From positions 2,728,001-2,792,000 of the forward strand of contig NC_013158.1 of assembly GCF_000023945.1 (NCBI RefSeq): DNA of 64,000 nucleotides, in the 5' to 3' direction. Below are positions 1 to 10,800 of the stretch, piece after piece (position 1 is the stretch's first letter; each line of letters begins with the position of its first letter). The translations under genes were made by a program, and so were the position numbers. The DNA comes from Halorhabdus utahensis DSM 12940. GTDB lineage: Archaea > Halobacteriota > Halobacteria > Halobacteriales > Haloarculaceae. The notes beneath the pieces are model-generated. The model did not search any database. It had not been told where the DNA came from and was given only the letters and a program-made list of their open reading frames with translations.

Positions 1-72
1 AACGAACACGACGGGAGGAATCATTACAGGCCGGGCCTCACGACGTGGGGATGCGTATACGACGACGAATGA
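1..72 (+). CDS. Possible C-terminal tail of a truncated gene
   Basis: Frame 1 is open from the window edge to a TGA at 70-72 and encodes 23 residues ending TTWGCVYDDE. The acidic end and mostly G/C third codon positions would suit the tail of a haloarchaeal protein. Too little is present to name a family, and a minus-strand frame over the same bases is also open, so this is only a possibility. Confidence 0.25.
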   Translation, partial: NEHDGRNHYRPGLTTWGCVYDDE

Positions 73-254
73 CTTCGGAACCTCTCTCTTCATGGACACG
101 TTCCGGAACAGTAACTTCCAGAATCGGTTCCTCAGCATGGTGACCCACGAAGTCGGGCAGTTGCTGGATGTAGGATTCGCCGGCACAGAACCACAGCCCG
201 AAACAACCGTTCCGACAGCGCGCTCTTTTTGGTCGCCAGGCGAGTACCCCGCGT

Positions 255-788
255 ATGGCCAAGGTTTCGATCGGGTTGCGCGGCTGGCGTTTCGAGGAGG
301 ACGACGTGTTCGACGACGATGGGTCGCTCAAGACACTCGTCGAGATGCCACCGGACACCCGGAGTCGCATCCTCCGGCTCACCGCGCTGGTCGGGGAACC
401 GTGTGACGCCTGCTACCTCGAGCACGGCGAGGCAAACGTCGCCGAGTGCAACGTCGGCAGCATCGTCTACGGCGAGCCGACCGGGACCGTGTTGCTGTGT
501 GGCCCCCACGAGTCGGACTTCCTCTACTGGTATCGCGAGGAAGGGGGTAGCGACCTCGCCGGCGAGCCGGAACTCGCCAACGCCTTCCAGGAGTGGTTCG
601 CCGATGGCGGGCGCGCCCCGGCGGGCTACGGCGGCCTGGAGCACGTCGAGGAGGATCGCGACGAACTTCCCGACGTGAATCCGGGCGCGCTCGACTCCCT
701 GGAGGACGAACTCTGTGCGATGGACGAATCCGAACGGGAGGAACTCGACGCCGACGTCGAGGACCTCGACCTCGATATCGACGAATGA
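255..788 (+). CDS. Conserved acidic haloarchaeal protein, function unknown
   Basis: A 177-residue protein I cannot assign to a named family. It has two N-terminal cysteines spaced CDAC (about residues 49-52), two more at about 64 and 82, and a very acidic C-terminal third ending DLDLDIDE. The spaced cysteines could bind a metal, which is inference. The start is supported by a T-rich box (CTCTTTTTGG, about 219-228) some 28 bases upstream, the normal distance for a leaderless haloarchaeal transcript. Its stop overlaps the next start as ATGA, so it is probably translationally coupled to the TrmJ-like methyltransferase. Confidence 0.8.
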   Translation: MAKVSIGLRGWRFEEDDVFDDDGSLKTLVEMPPDTRSRILRLTALVGEPCDACYLEHGEANVAECNVGSIVYGEPTGTVLLCGPHESDFLYWYREEGGSDLAGEPELANAFQEWFADGGRAPAGYGGLEHVEEDRDELPDVNPGALDSLEDELCAMDESEREELDADVEDLDLDIDE

Positions 789-1498
789 ACGTGAGCGTCG
801 CCGTCGTCGATGCCCAGACCCCGGGCAACGTCGGGACGATCGCCCGCGCGATGAAGAACTTCGGCCTCTCGGATCTCAAACTGGTCGACCCGCCCGAACT
901 CGATCCCGACGGGGAGGCCTACGGCTACGCCGGTCAGGCCCGCGATGACATCATGCCCAGCGCCGACGTGGTCACCTTCGAGGAGATAGTCAACAACTAC
1001 CATACCGTTGCGACGACGGCGATCACCAACGAGGACGCGACCAAGCACGTCCGGTATCCCTTCGTGACGCCGCGGGAACTCGGAGAGGAACTCAAGGGAA
1101 TAGACAGCGACGTCTGCCTGGTCTTCGGCCGCGAGGACGTCGGTCTCTCCAACGAGGAACTCGCCGAGGTCGACCAGATCTGTTCGATCCCCGCCAGCGA
1201 CGACTACCCGGTCCTGAACCTGGGCCAGGCCGCGACGATCGTGCTCTACGAACTCCGGGCGCTGACCGTCGAGGAGACGCAGCTGCCCGAGATCACCGAC
1301 CGGGCCGACCAGCCGGCCATCGAGGGGCTACACGACCAGTTCGGGAGCTTCCTCGAGGTGATCGACCACCCCGAGGAGAAGCGAGCGAAGGCCGGCCGGC
1401 TCTTCCGGCGGGTGATCGGGCGTGCCCATCCGACAGGGCGGGAGGTTCGGACGTTGCGAGGGCTCTTCAGGCGCGTCGAGCAGAAACTGGAGGACTAG
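785..1498 (+). CDS. trmJ: TrmJ/SpoU-family RNA 2'-O-methyltransferase
   Basis: A 237-residue SPOUT-class enzyme expected to transfer a methyl group from S-adenosylmethionine to a ribose 2'-hydroxyl, most likely in tRNA. Three SpoU motifs are visible in order: [13 protein letters not shown] near residue 14 (catalytic Arg and Asn), [16 protein letters not shown] near 118, and [14 protein letters not shown] near 144, which forms the trefoil knot. The basic C-terminal helix region resembles the extra helices of TrmJ. The ATG at 785 is chosen because it overlaps the preceding TGA (ATGA) and starts directly at the SPOUT fold. Its stop overlaps the convergent membrane-protein stop by four bases. The substrate position cannot be read from the sequence. 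Confidence 0.88.
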   Translation: MNVSVAVVDAQTPGNVGTIARAMKNFGLSDLKLVDPPELDPDGEAYGYAGQARDDIMPSADVVTFEEIVNNYHTVATTAITNEDATKHVRYPFVTPRELGEELKGIDSDVCLVFGREDVGLSNEELAEVDQICSIPASDDYPVLNLGQAATIVLYELRALTVEETQLPEITDRADQPAIEGLHDQFGSFLEVIDHPEEKRAKAGRLFRRVIGRAHPTGREVRTLRGLFRRVEQKLED

Positions 1499-1926
1499 GG
1501 TCGGGTTTTGTCGGCCGGGATCGTCTTGAAGTTCCGAACGTCGGCGATCAGATCGGCCAACAAGTGCGCATAGAGGACCGCCGCCGAGAGAACGCCGAAG
1601 AAGGGGTCGACGGCCAGCCAGACGCCGGGCACGAGCACGCCAGCGATGACGACGTGACTGATCAGCCGGTGGTAGGGGCCAAGCTCGTCCGCCTCGAAGA
1701 TCGTCGCGGGGTCGGTGACGACGATCCAGGGTGCCCGGAGGACGCGACGGAGTGGGTCCAGGCTCCCTGAAAGCAGCCACGCGAGCACGAAGTGATCGAG
1801 GTCGATCAGTACGCCCAGCGCCACGCCATAGCCCACCGCGAGCGCGGGATCGACCGTCGGTTCGACGGCCAAAACGACCCCGCCAGCGACGACCAGCGAG
1901 ATGGCGGCGTGAGCGCGTGAGTACAT
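1495..1926 (-). CDS. Small membrane protein, YdjM/DUF457-like
   Basis: A 143-residue protein with about four hydrophobic segments. Histidine/aspartate signatures DLDHF, PYHRLISH and YAHLLADL resemble the membrane-bound predicted metal-dependent hydrolases of the YdjM/DUF457 group; the match is judged by eye. The ATG at 1926 begins MYSRAHAAISL, and the open frame upstream of it is arginine-rich non-coding sequence. It lies 30 bases downstream of gatE on the same strand and overlaps the trmJ stop from the other side. Function is unproven. Confidence 0.72.
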   Translation of the reverse strand: MYSRAHAAISLVVAGGVVLAVEPTVDPALAVGYGVALGVLIDLDHFVLAWLLSGSLDPLRRVLRAPWIVVTDPATIFEADELGPYHRLISHVVIAGVLVPGVWLAVDPFFGVLSAAVLYAHLLADLIADVRNFKTIPADKTRP

Positions 1927-1955
1927 GGGAAGGAGTTTCCGGTCGGGCAGGGCGA

Positions 1956-3851
1956 TCAGGCGCGTTTCTGGATCTCCTCGCGGAGCACGTCGCTGACGAC
2001 ATCGCCATCGGCTTTCCCCCGGAGTTCGCCCATACACTCGCCCATCAGCCCGGAGAAGGCACCCATCCCCTCGTCCTCGATCTGGCTTGCGTTGCGTTCG
2101 ACGACGGTGACGACGGCCTCGCGGACTTCGTCCTCGCCAGCACTGCCGAGCCCCTCTTGCTCGGCTGCCTCCTCGGCGCTCAGGTCGGGGTTCTCCGCGA
2201 GGGCGGCCAGCAGATCCGGGACGCCCTCCTTGGCCAGTTCATCCTCGGCCAGCAACCCGAAGACCGACTGGAAGTGATCGTCCGTGAGGTGCTCGACCGG
2301 CGCGCCGTCCCGCCGGATCTCGGTGACGGTCGATTCGACCGTCTGGGCGGCCAACGTAGCGTCGACCCCTGACTCGACGGCTTCTTCGAACAGTTCCCAC
2401 CGCTTCCCGTAGGCGACTTGTTCGGCCAGGCCGGCGTCGAGATCGAAGTCTTCCTGGTAGCGCTCGGTCTTCTCGGTGAGGAGTTCGGGCGTTTCGACTT
2501 CCTCCGGGTCGGGTTCGACCGGCGGGACGTCGGTTTCGGGGTACATCCGCGCCGCGCCGGGCAAGGGTCGGAGATATCGGGTCGTGGCTTCTTCAGTGGC
2601 GTCGCGGGTCTCCTCGGGGACGCCGTCCATCGCGGTCTCGGCCCGCTCGGCGACGGCTTCGATCGACTGCTCGGCGATCTCGGGCGCGTCGGCGACGATG
2701 GCGACCGCGTCCTCGCTCTCCTCACCAGTGACGGCGTCGGGATCGAGGTCGACGGCCTCGGCCAGCGCTTCGACTTCAGCCTCGGTGACGCCGTAGGCCG
2801 GCAGTTCGTCGGTGTGGAAGATTCCGCCGGCCCCGTGGCGCTTGGCGTGATCGGAGAACTCGGTTCCCAGGCGACGGTCGGGCTGGATCTCCTGGCCGAC
2901 GAGGCCGCCGAAGCCGGGCAGGGCGACGGCCCAGACGTCACCGCCATCAGTGAGTGCGCCCTGGATGACGCCGCTGTCGGTCCCCTCGAAGATTTCGGTC
3001 ACGGCCTGTGGATCACCGACCGTGGCGTCCCGGTCGTCGAGTTCCTCGGCAATGTCGAGCAGTTCGGCCTGGCGGCCCACTTCATTGCGGACAATCGCCT
3101 CGATGTCTTCGAGACTCTGGACGCCTTTGATCTCGACGCGTGCTCCCTCGGCGATCGAGACGTTGACGTCCTGGCGGATCGTCCCGAGGCCGCGCCGCAC
3201 TTGGCCGGTCGAGCGCAGGAGCATCCCGATGCGTTCGGCGGCCTCCTGGGCCTGTGCTGGCGAGCGGATGTCCGGGTCGGTACCGATCTCGACCAGGGGG
3301 ATCCCGAGGCGGTCGAGGCTATAGCGCACGCCCGAATCGGTCTCCTGGACACGCTGGGCGCTCTCCTCTTCGAGCATGAGGTCCTCGACGCCGACCGGCC
3401 CCTCGCTGGTTTCGATCTCGCCGTCGGTCGCCACCATCATGGTGCGCTGGAACCCGGAGGTGTTCGAGCCGTCGATGACGAGTTTGCGCATGACGTGAAC
3501 CTGGTCGACAGCGCGCATGTCGAGTAACTGGGCGATCTCTAAGGCGACGGCCATCGCTTCGTCGTCGACTCGATGGGGCGGTTCGTCGTCGGCCTCGACG
3601 AGACAGGTCGAATCGTAGGTGAGGTACTCGAACTCGCGTTCGACCTGACTCTCCTCGAGTGCGGCCTCGTCGAGTTCGCCGAGTTCACTCTTCGTTGGAT
3701 GGAGGTATCGCGTAATGGTCGTCGTCGATTCGTCGGGCTCGCGGAGGGTCGTCGGGCACTCACAGAACAGCTTCGCCGCCGTGTCGAGTTGCTGGTGAAT
3801 CTCGAGGCCCGCGACCAGTCCAAGGGCCTCGTAATCGAAGTCCTCAGTCAT
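1956..3851 (-). CDS. gatE: Glutamyl-tRNA(Gln) amidotransferase subunit E
   Basis: The archaeal GatE subunit (631 residues) acts with the asparaginase-like GatD to convert Glu-tRNA(Gln) to Gln-tRNA(Gln). The N-terminal GLVAGLEIHQQLDTAAKLFC is the GatB/GatE core signature with a zinc-binding cysteine. The middle carries the insert characteristic of GatE, and the C-terminal 150 residues form the tRNA-binding GatB/YqeY-type helical tail ending in FSGLMGECMGELRGKADGD. The ATG at 3851 (MTEDFDYE) is preferred over longer options because the family starts there. A T-rich box on the minus strand at about 3876-3884 fits a short leader. gatD is not in this window. Confidence 0.97.
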   Translation of the reverse strand: MTEDFDYEALGLVAGLEIHQQLDTAAKLFCECPTTLREPDESTTTITRYLHPTKSELGELDEAALEESQVEREFEYLTYDSTCLVEADDEPPHRVDDEAMAVALEIAQLLDMRAVDQVHVMRKLVIDGSNTSGFQRTMMVATDGEIETSEGPVGVEDLMLEEESAQRVQETDSGVRYSLDRLGIPLVEIGTDPDIRSPAQAQEAAERIGMLLRSTGQVRRGLGTIRQDVNVSIAEGARVEIKGVQSLEDIEAIVRNEVGRQAELLDIAEELDDRDATVGDPQAVTEIFEGTDSGVIQGALTDGGDVWAVALPGFGGLVGQEIQPDRRLGTEFSDHAKRHGAGGIFHTDELPAYGVTEAEVEALAEAVDLDPDAVTGEESEDAVAIVADAPEIAEQSIEAVAERAETAMDGVPEETRDATEEATTRYLRPLPGAARMYPETDVPPVEPDPEEVETPELLTEKTERYQEDFDLDAGLAEQVAYGKRWELFEEAVESGVDATLAAQTVESTVTEIRRDGAPVEHLTDDHFQSVFGLLAEDELAKEGVPDLLAALAENPDLSAEEAAEQEGLGSAGEDEVREAVVTVVERNASQIEDEGMGAFSGLMGECMGELRGKADGDVVSDVLREEIQKRA

Positions 3852-4036
3852 TAGGGGAGAGTGACACGCCGGCGGGGAAAAACGCACCGTTGTTGGCGTC
3901 ATCTACCAGGACACTGCGATGCAATGACTGGCTATGCCGTCGTCATGTGATCTGGGATGGGTGCCTCCGAAACGACGACAGTGGGCCGTTTGCCGGTCTC
4001 CTCGTGTTTTTGATGCTGGCTCTGCTATGGTATCGT
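3852..4036. other. Divergent intergenic region gatE / lipoprotein
   Basis: 185 bases between divergent genes. It contains the presumed minus-strand gatE promoter (T-rich run near 3876-3884). On the plus strand the stretch CGTGTTTTTGATGC at about 4004-4017 could be the promoter of the lipoprotein gene starting at 4037. No RNA gene or strong repeat is seen. Confidence 0.4.
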
Positions 4037-4849
4037 ATGTCAATGCGTTTCCTGGTGGTCACGTTGCTGGTGGCGACAGCCGGGTGTACGACGTTGACCG
4101 GCTCCGAGGAACCTGAGACGGTTACTCCAGCAGCAGTCCCGACAGACGATCCGGCAGACGCTCCCGCACAAGTGGTCGTTCCGGGAGTCTACGCCGACGG
4201 AGAGATCGATGTCTCGTGGCTCGTTGATGCCCATCGAGAGGCGCTTGCCAACCAGTCGTTCGTCTGGCGAGCGACGCGTAACTGGAGTGGGCAGGTCGGC
4301 AACGTTTCCTCACAGTTCGGCACCTTCCAAGAGATCACATTCGAGGAGGGAACCCGGTACGTCCGGGACACGAATCAGGACCTCAACGAACGGGGCGAAC
4401 CGATCTACATCCGGTACAGTGAGTACGCCAACGGCAGCGATCGGTATACTCGAAGTATCCGGTACCTGTCGGGCGAAGTCGAATACAATCGGATCAATGT
4501 GTCGGACTCGACCGCGCGACTCATGCAACGGATAACGGCACCGGTCGCTCTCTATTTGAGTGCGGACTCGGTGCGTTCCGAGCCAGTTCGAATCGATGGA
4601 GAATCCCACTACCGGATCGACGTTAGGTCGGCCCCAGACACCGTCAATACGGGAATCAGTAATTATTCAGTCACGGCTTTCGTGACTCCAGATGGGATCG
4701 TTCGGAATCTCTCTGTGGTGTTCACTCGATCGAACGGCGATGCCGCCGAAACCATCCGATCCCAGTTCCAATTCGAAAAAATAGGCAATGTGACCGTCGA
4801 TGAGCCGTCGTGGGTCGCTGACGCTCGAGCCAATCTCACTGCCGGCTGA
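4037..4849 (+). CDS. Predicted lipoprotein, function unknown
   Basis: A 270-residue secreted protein with a short hydrophobic signal ending in a lipobox (VATAGC, Cys at about residue 17), so it is probably lipid-anchored on the outside of the membrane. After the cysteine comes a Ser/Thr/Pro/acidic linker containing TVTPAAVP, also found in the lipoprotein at 57817-59055. The body has several NXS/T sequons, as usual for haloarchaeal surface proteins. The rest looks like a beta-rich domain of the kind seen in haloarchaeal LolA/DUF-type lipoproteins, which I cannot confirm. Codon use is less GC-rich than in neighbouring genes. Start ATG 4037 is chosen because it leads straight into the signal peptide. 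Confidence 0.8.
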   Translation: MSMRFLVVTLLVATAGCTTLTGSEEPETVTPAAVPTDDPADAPAQVVVPGVYADGEIDVSWLVDAHREALANQSFVWRATRNWSGQVGNVSSQFGTFQEITFEEGTRYVRDTNQDLNERGEPIYIRYSEYANGSDRYTRSIRYLSGEVEYNRINVSDSTARLMQRITAPVALYLSADSVRSEPVRIDGESHYRIDVRSAPDTVNTGISNYSVTAFVTPDGIVRNLSVVFTRSNGDAAETIRSQFQFEKIGNVTVDEPSWVADARANLTAG

Positions 4850-4929
4850 GACGCTTTGTCGGCTTCTGTGGATACCCCTTGCGGAGAATCACCGAGGTGA
4901 GTATCTTTTGCCGAGGAGCACCGAGTCGA

Positions 4930-6357
<1,428 letters not shown>

Positions 6358-6421
6358 TGCGTCCGGGGACACTCACGCCAGGAATTTAAGTGTCCGCGTG
6401 GCGGCGGCTGGGACGACTTGC

Positions 6422-6703
6422 TCACTCGATCCGGAAGATCGGCGGCGAAAGGTTCTCGCTGTGGCACTCCGGGCACCGACTCGGCTCGTTCAGTCGGTCG
6501 TCGAACCCGTCAAAGCCACAGTCCTCACACGCCGGGGGCGCGACCAGCAACTGCTCGTCACTATCATCGAGCGACCGGGCGATGTGCTCGACGTGCTCGA
6601 TCACCGTCGCCGTCGAGAGTTCGAACGCCGCGGCGAGCGCCGTCGCGGACAGCGATTCCCCCCGTAATCGATCGGCGATCCGCTCGCGCGTGGTCCGCTG
6701 CAT
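6422..6703 (-). CDS. HTH plus zinc-ribbon transcriptional regulator
   Basis: A 93-residue protein with an N-terminal winged-helix region (TTRERIADRL...SATALAAAFELSTATVIEHVEHI) followed by a C-terminal zinc ribbon with CEDCGF and CPECHS knuckles. This is the architecture of the archaeal HTH/Zn-ribbon predicted regulators (COG3357-type). Start ATG 6703 (MQRTTRERI) is preferred; an upstream ATG at 6757 would add a non-conserved stretch running into the promoter. It is divergent from pth2 across 98 bases containing the AT-rich box GGAATATATACCG, which may serve one or both genes. Target genes are unknown. Confidence 0.85.
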   Translation of the reverse strand: MQRTTRERIADRLRGESLSATALAAAFELSTATVIEHVEHIARSLDDSDEQLLVAPPACEDCGFDGFDDRLNEPSRCPECHSENLSPPIFRIE

Positions 6704-6727
6704 AGCCGTCGTTGCCGGGCCGGGAAT

Positions 6728-6739
6728 ATATACCGTCGG
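6728..6739. promoter_or_regulatory. TATA-like box in the HTH regulator / pth2 divergent region
   Basis: GGAATATATACC is the only AT-rich core in the 98-base divergent gap. It lies about 25-30 bases from the regulator start at 6703, a leaderless spacing for the minus-strand gene. Confidence 0.5.
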
Positions 6740-6801
6740 CTTTCCCGACACGACCACAGTCGGAACAGTACGCCTTTACCCACTCCGGCGTAGGAGTAGC
6801 C

Positions 6802-7140
6802 ATGAAGCAGGCGATCGTCGCACGCGCTGATCTGAACATGGGCGAGGGCAAACTCGCGGCCCAGGTCGCCCACGCCGCCTTGATGGCCTACGAGGACGCG
6901 GACAGTCGAACCCAGTCGGCCTGGAAGGGCAGCGGCCAGAAGAAGATCGTCCTGCAGGCTGACGGCGAAGCAACGCTGTTCAAGCTCGCCGACAAAGCCG
7001 AACGCGAGGGGCTGGCCCACGCCATCGTCCGGGACGCCGGCCACACCGAACTCGAACCCGGCACCGTCTCGGCGCTGGCGGTCGGTCCAGCGGACGAAGA
7101 CGCCGTCGATCGCGTCACGGGAGACCTATCGTTATACTGA
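6802..7140 (+). CDS. pth2: Peptidyl-tRNA hydrolase, archaeal/eukaryotic type
   Basis: A 112-residue Pth2 enzyme that releases peptides from prematurely dissociated peptidyl-tRNA. Conserved features are the N-terminal [20 protein letters not shown] with the catalytic Lys and the nucleotide-binding AQVAHAAL helix, the central KKIVLQ strand, and the C-terminal [16 protein letters not shown] segment holding the catalytic Asp and Thr. Length matches the family. It is upstream of and co-oriented with psmAB but has a 123-base gap with its own promoter-like boxes after it, so the proteasome genes are probably transcribed separately. It is often found near truD in haloarchaea (general knowledge), as here. 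Confidence 0.96.
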   Translation: MKQAIVARADLNMGEGKLAAQVAHAALMAYEDADSRTQSAWKGSGQKKIVLQADGEATLFKLADKAEREGLAHAIVRDAGHTELEPGTVSALAVGPADEDAVDRVTGDLSLY

Positions 7141-7189
7141 GTGATGTTTGCCACTGAGACGCAGAACCGATGTACCGCATTCAATCGAC

Positions 7190-7220
7190 CTATTTATCTC
7201 TTACTGAAAGGTTTATGTGG
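7190..7220 (+). promoter_or_regulatory. psmA promoter region with two TATA-like boxes
   Basis: Two AT-rich boxes, CCTATTTATC (7189-7198) and GGTTTATGTGG (7210-7220), lie in the 123-base gap upstream of psmA at 7264. The downstream box would start transcription near 7238 and give a short leader. Confidence 0.5.
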
Positions 7221-7263
7221 TATCTGCCCTAACTCGGGGTGAACACATTACGAGGCTACGAGT

Positions 7264-8001
7264 ATGCAAGGGAACCAACAACAGCAGGCCTACGATCGCG
7301 GGATTACGATTTTCTCGCCGGACGGCCGGCTCTATCAGGTCGAGTACGCACGGGAAGCCGTCAAACGCGGGAGCGCAAGCGTCGGTGTCCGGACCGACGA
7401 GGGCGTCGTCCTGGCGGCGGACCGACAGACGCGCTCGTCGCTCATCGAGCGCGACAGCATCGAGAAGACGCACAAGATCGACGACCACATCGCTATCGCG
7501 AGCGCCGGGCACGTCGCCGACGCGCGAAAGCTCATCGACTTTGCTCGCCGGCGCGCACAGGTCGAACGGCTACGGTACGACCAGCCGATGGGTGTCGAGG
7601 CGCTGACGAAGGCAATCACCGACACGATCCAGGAATACACCCAGACGGGTGGCGCACGCCCGTTCGGCGTCTCGCTGATCGTCGGTGGCATGGAGAATGG
7701 CGAGCCCCGCCTCTTCGAGACCGATCCGTCGGGGACACCCTACGAATGGTCGGCACTGGCGGTCGGCGGCGGTCGCGAGGAGATCCAGGAGTACTTCGAG
7801 GACAACTACGAGGACGGCATGACCTTAGAGCAGGGTGTCGGTCTCGCCCTGGAGGGGCTAGCGGAGCCGAACGACGATGGCCTCGACCCCGACGGTGTCG
7901 ACCTCCAGACGGTCGACGAGGAAGGCGTTCTCGGTGTGAGCCAGGACGTGATCGAGGAGCACCTCGAAGAGCGCGACCTGCTCGGAGGTGACGACGAATG
8001 A
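7264..8001 (+). CDS. psmA: 20S proteasome alpha subunit
   Basis: A 245-residue alpha subunit forming the outer, gating rings of the 20S core particle. The N-terminal signature YDRGITIFSPDGRLYQVEYA (about residues 9-28) is the alpha-specific gate and H0 helix region. The body shows the usual proteasome sandwich motifs, such as GVRTDEGVVLAADRQT and GARPFGVSLIVGG. The acidic C-terminal tail ends [12 protein letters not shown]. Its stop overlaps the psmB start as ATGA, so the two subunits are probably translationally coupled. Many haloarchaea encode a second alpha elsewhere; this is the copy adjacent to beta. Confidence 0.98.
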   Translation: MQGNQQQQAYDRGITIFSPDGRLYQVEYAREAVKRGSASVGVRTDEGVVLAADRQTRSSLIERDSIEKTHKIDDHIAIASAGHVADARKLIDFARRRAQVERLRYDQPMGVEALTKAITDTIQEYTQTGGARPFGVSLIVGGMENGEPRLFETDPSGTPYEWSALAVGGGREEIQEYFEDNYEDGMTLEQGVGLALEGLAEPNDDGLDPDGVDLQTVDEEGVLGVSQDVIEEHLEERDLLGGDDE

Positions 8002-8702
8002 ACCCTGATCTGAACATGAACCCCCACGACAGCGGACGGACAGACCCCTACGCACCCGAACTCGGCGAAATCGCGACCGACGAGGGAGACGGCGAGAACG
8101 TGACGAAGACCGGGACGACGACCGTCGGCCTCGCGACCGAGGAGGGCGTCGTGATCGCGACTGACCGCCGGGCGAGTCTCGGCGGTCGGTTCGTCTCGAA
8201 CAAGAACGTCGTGAAGGTCGAGGAGATCCACCCGACGGCAGCGATGACACTCGTGGGCTCGGTCGGCGGTGCCCAGTCGTTCATCCGGACGCTGCGCTCG
8301 GAGGCCAGTCTCTATGAGACGCGTCGGGACGAGCCGATGAGTATCAACGCGCTGGCGACGCTCGCGGGCAACTTCGCCCGCGGTGGCCCGTTCCTCGCCA
8401 TTCACCCGATCCTCGGCGGCGTCGACGACGAGGGCAGTCACGTCTACACGATCGACCCCGCCGGCGGCGTCATGGAGGACGACTACGCCGTCACCGGCAG
8501 CGGGATGCAGGTCGCCTACGGGACCATCGAGGGCGAGTACGAGTCGGATCTCTCCACCGAGGAGGCCAAAGAGCTCGCGACGAACGCGGTCCAGGCCGCC
8601 AGCGAGCGCGACACCGGTTCCGGCAACGGCCTCGTGATCGCCGAGATTACCGACGAAGGCGTCGAGATCGAGGAGTTCGACGACCTCGCGGACGCGCTGT
8701 AG
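7998..8702 (+). CDS. psmB: 20S proteasome beta subunit
   Basis: The catalytic beta subunit, 234 residues as precursor. A 39-residue propeptide is followed by the autocleavage site Gly39-Thr40 in TKTGTTTVG; Thr40 becomes the N-terminal nucleophile. Asp56 (VIATDRR) and Lys73 (NKNVVKV) supply the other catalytic residues, the lysine one position later than in the Thermoplasma enzyme. The conserved GSGMQVAYG and [10 protein letters not shown] loops follow. It is coupled to psmA through a four-base overlap, and truD follows after 91 bases. Confidence 0.97.
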   Translation: MNPDLNMNPHDSGRTDPYAPELGEIATDEGDGENVTKTGTTTVGLATEEGVVIATDRRASLGGRFVSNKNVVKVEEIHPTAAMTLVGSVGGAQSFIRTLRSEASLYETRRDEPMSINALATLAGNFARGGPFLAIHPILGGVDDEGSHVYTIDPAGGVMEDDYAVTGSGMQVAYGTIEGEYESDLSTEEAKELATNAVQAASERDTGSGNGLVIAEITDEGVEIEEFDDLADAL

Positions 8703-8793
8703 ACGGCAAGAATTCGGTTTCGATTTTCGTGCCTTCCACACGTCGACCAGCACGCTCTTTTCCGGTGACAGTGTAGGACGCCCAACTCTCGAT

Positions 8794-10152
8794 ATGCGAC
8801 AGGCACACCCCGTCGAGCAAGCGGTCGGCATGGAGTACTACGTCAGCGACAGCGACGGCGTCGGCGGGCACCTTCGTCGGGAGCCCGCGGCCTTCGGCGT
8901 CCGTGAGGTCGAAGCCTTCCAGGTCGAGCCCATCGACGCCAAGCAGGGCGCGTACCCACACGTCGTCTTCCGGGCGACGCTCGCGGGCTGGGACACAAAC
9001 GACTTCGCGAGCGTCCTCTCGGATCACCTGGGGATCAGCCGCGAACGCGTCTCCTGGGCCGGGACGAAGGACAAATACGCCGAGACGACTCAGCTGTTCT
9101 CCGTCGCGAAAGTCGACCCCGCCGATCTCGAAACGATCGACCTCTCGAACGTCGAGATCGAGGTTCTGGGCCGGAGCGGCCGGCCGATCCTCTTTGGCGA
9201 TCTGGCGGGCAACGCCTTCGAGATCGAGATCAGCGAACCCGACGCGCCCGGAAATCTCGATGGAGTTCTCGACGAACTCGCCGCGTTCGCCGGCAGCGCG
9301 TCCGGCGGTGGCGAGGACGACGGCTCGATCCGCATTGGCGTCCCCAACTACTTCGGCCAGCAACGCTTCGGCAGCCAGCGCCCGGTCACCCACGAGGTCG
9401 GCCTCGCCGTCGCCCGCGGCGGCTGGACGGACGCCGTTCTCGCGTACGTCGGGAATCCACACGACCGCGAGCGCGAGGATACTCGCAAAGCCCGGAAGTA
9501 CGTCACGGAAACCGAAGACTGGGAAGGCGCGCTCGATCGACTCCCCAAGCGCCTGGGCTACGAACGGTCGATGTGCCACCGCCTCGTCGAGAACGGGGCC
9601 GACGACCCCGAAGACTTCCAAGAAGCGCTGGAGGCGGTCCCGACCAACCTCCAGCAACTGTTCGTCAACGCTGCCCAGTCCTACGCGTTCAATCGGATTC
9701 TCTCGGCACGATTGGAGCGCGGGCTTCCCTTCGACGAACCGGTGGCCGGCGACGTGGTTTGCTTCGCTGACAGCGACGCCCCGGAGGAGATCGAACTGCC
9801 GGATACCGGCCGGACGCAGCGTGTAACCGCGGACAACGTCGGGACGGTTCGCCGCCACTGCGAGCGCGGGCGGGCGTTCGTGACCGCGCCGCTGCTCGGG
9901 ACCGACAGTGAACTGGCGGATGGTGAGCCGGGCGAGATCGAACGGGCGGTCTTTGAGGATCTCGGGATCGGTCCGGCGGACTTCGACCTTCCGGGGGAGT
10001 TCCACTCCGAGGGGACGCGACGGGCGATCCTCCTGCGGACCGACATCGCCGTCGAACGGGATCCACTGACGCTCTCGTTTGCGCTCCCGAAAGGCTCCTA
10101 TGCGACGGTCGTCTTGCGGGAGATCACGAAAGCAGATCCGGCGGACCTTTGA
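8794..10152 (+). CDS. truD: tRNA pseudouridine(13) synthase
   Basis: A 452-residue TruD-family enzyme that isomerises a uridine in the D-arm region of tRNA. The catalytic motif [12 protein letters not shown] places the nucleophilic Asp at residue 93. The second family signature, [19 protein letters not shown], lies near residue 187, followed by the TRUD insertion domain and a conserved C-terminal [16 protein letters not shown]. The length suits archaeal TruD, which is longer than the bacterial protein. A T-rich box, GCTCTTTTCCGG (about 8753-8764), sits about 30 bases upstream of the ATG. The gene converges on the next one with a nine-base gap. Confidence 0.96.
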   Translation: MRQAHPVEQAVGMEYYVSDSDGVGGHLRREPAAFGVREVEAFQVEPIDAKQGAYPHVVFRATLAGWDTNDFASVLSDHLGISRERVSWAGTKDKYAETTQLFSVAKVDPADLETIDLSNVEIEVLGRSGRPILFGDLAGNAFEIEISEPDAPGNLDGVLDELAAFAGSASGGGEDDGSIRIGVPNYFGQQRFGSQRPVTHEVGLAVARGGWTDAVLAYVGNPHDREREDTRKARKYVTETEDWEGALDRLPKRLGYERSMCHRLVENGADDPEDFQEALEAVPTNLQQLFVNAAQSYAFNRILSARLERGLPFDEPVAGDVVCFADSDAPEEIELPDTGRTQRVTADNVGTVRRHCERGRAFVTAPLLGTDSELADGEPGEIERAVFEDLGIGPADFDLPGEFHSEGTRRAILLRTDIAVERDPLTLSFALPKGSYATVVLREITKADPADL

Positions 10153-10161
10153 GCCCGCAGG

Positions 10162-10746
10162 TCATTCGTTGGGCAGATTCTCGACGCACGTGAGGAGGTC
10201 GTCTTCGGTGGTCCATCGGCAAAGCCGGCCTGCGTCGTCGAGCATTTCGAAGATGCCCGTCTGCATCGCGCTGTAGGGATCCTCGCTGTCGACCTCGGTG
10301 TCGAGTTCGTCCAGATCGAGGGCCTCGTACTCGCGTTTGAACACGTGCGTCTTCGCGAAGTACTCCTCCAGGGCGGTGAAATAGCCCTGTTCGACGAGAA
10401 AGCCGCCGTGGGCGTGTTCGGCGACGCCGACGATGACGTCCGTATAATCGGCCAGCAGCCGGAACTTGAGGTAGGTGTTCGTCCACTCTTTGCGGACGTC
10501 GACCATCAGGAACGCGTACGCGCCGGGCCGCTGGTTGAGTCGGTCCTTGACGAGCTGGAGGCGATCGATCTCCGGCTGGCCGTAGCTGCCCAGGATGAAA
10601 TACGCCCGCTCGGCGGAGAAGATCGGCGCGAGTTCGCCGACGCTTTGCTTGAGCGATTCGTATTCCTCGGGTGTGAGTGAGGTCCCGTGGAGATACGACT
10701 TGGCCTTCTCGGCGACCTCTTCGACAGAAACCGATTGCTCGTCCAT
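10162..10746 (-). CDS. Conserved haloarchaeal protein, possible nucleotide-binding fold
   Basis: A 194-residue protein I do not recognise. It starts with a helical region (EEVAEKAKSYLHGTSLTPEEY), then an alternating alpha/beta domain with strands such as RAYFILGSYG, YAFLMVDV, DVIVGVAEHAHGGF and GYFTALEEY. That pattern recalls Rossmann-like or nucleoside-deoxyribosyltransferase-like folds (inference). ATG 10746 (MDEQSVSVEEV) is chosen because upstream codons run into the divergent regulatory region. It is divergent from a winged-helix regulator, with repeated operator-like sites between them, which suggests that regulator controls it. Confidence 0.75.
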   Translation of the reverse strand: MDEQSVSVEEVAEKAKSYLHGTSLTPEEYESLKQSVGELAPIFSAERAYFILGSYGQPEIDRLQLVKDRLNQRPGAYAFLMVDVRKEWTNTYLKFRLLADYTDVIVGVAEHAHGGFLVEQGYFTALEEYFAKTHVFKREYEALDLDELDTEVDSEDPYSAMQTGIFEMLDDAGRLCRWTTEDDLLTCVENLPNE

Positions 10747-10800
10747 CTGGGAAACGGTTCCGCACGCGAACACTTCAATCCAACTACTGCTTCCCTCTGT

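Noticed and set aside
38-215. Minus-strand open frame with cysteines ([13 protein letters not shown]) and an acidic-basic tail.
   Set aside because: No start codon is found in frame close to it and the third positions are weakly G/C-biased; it overlaps the plus-strand tail at 1-72.
593-784. Plus-strand extension upstream of the TrmJ start.
   Set aside because: Arginine-rich frame over the preceding gene; the SpoU family starts at 785, and ATGA coupling supports it.
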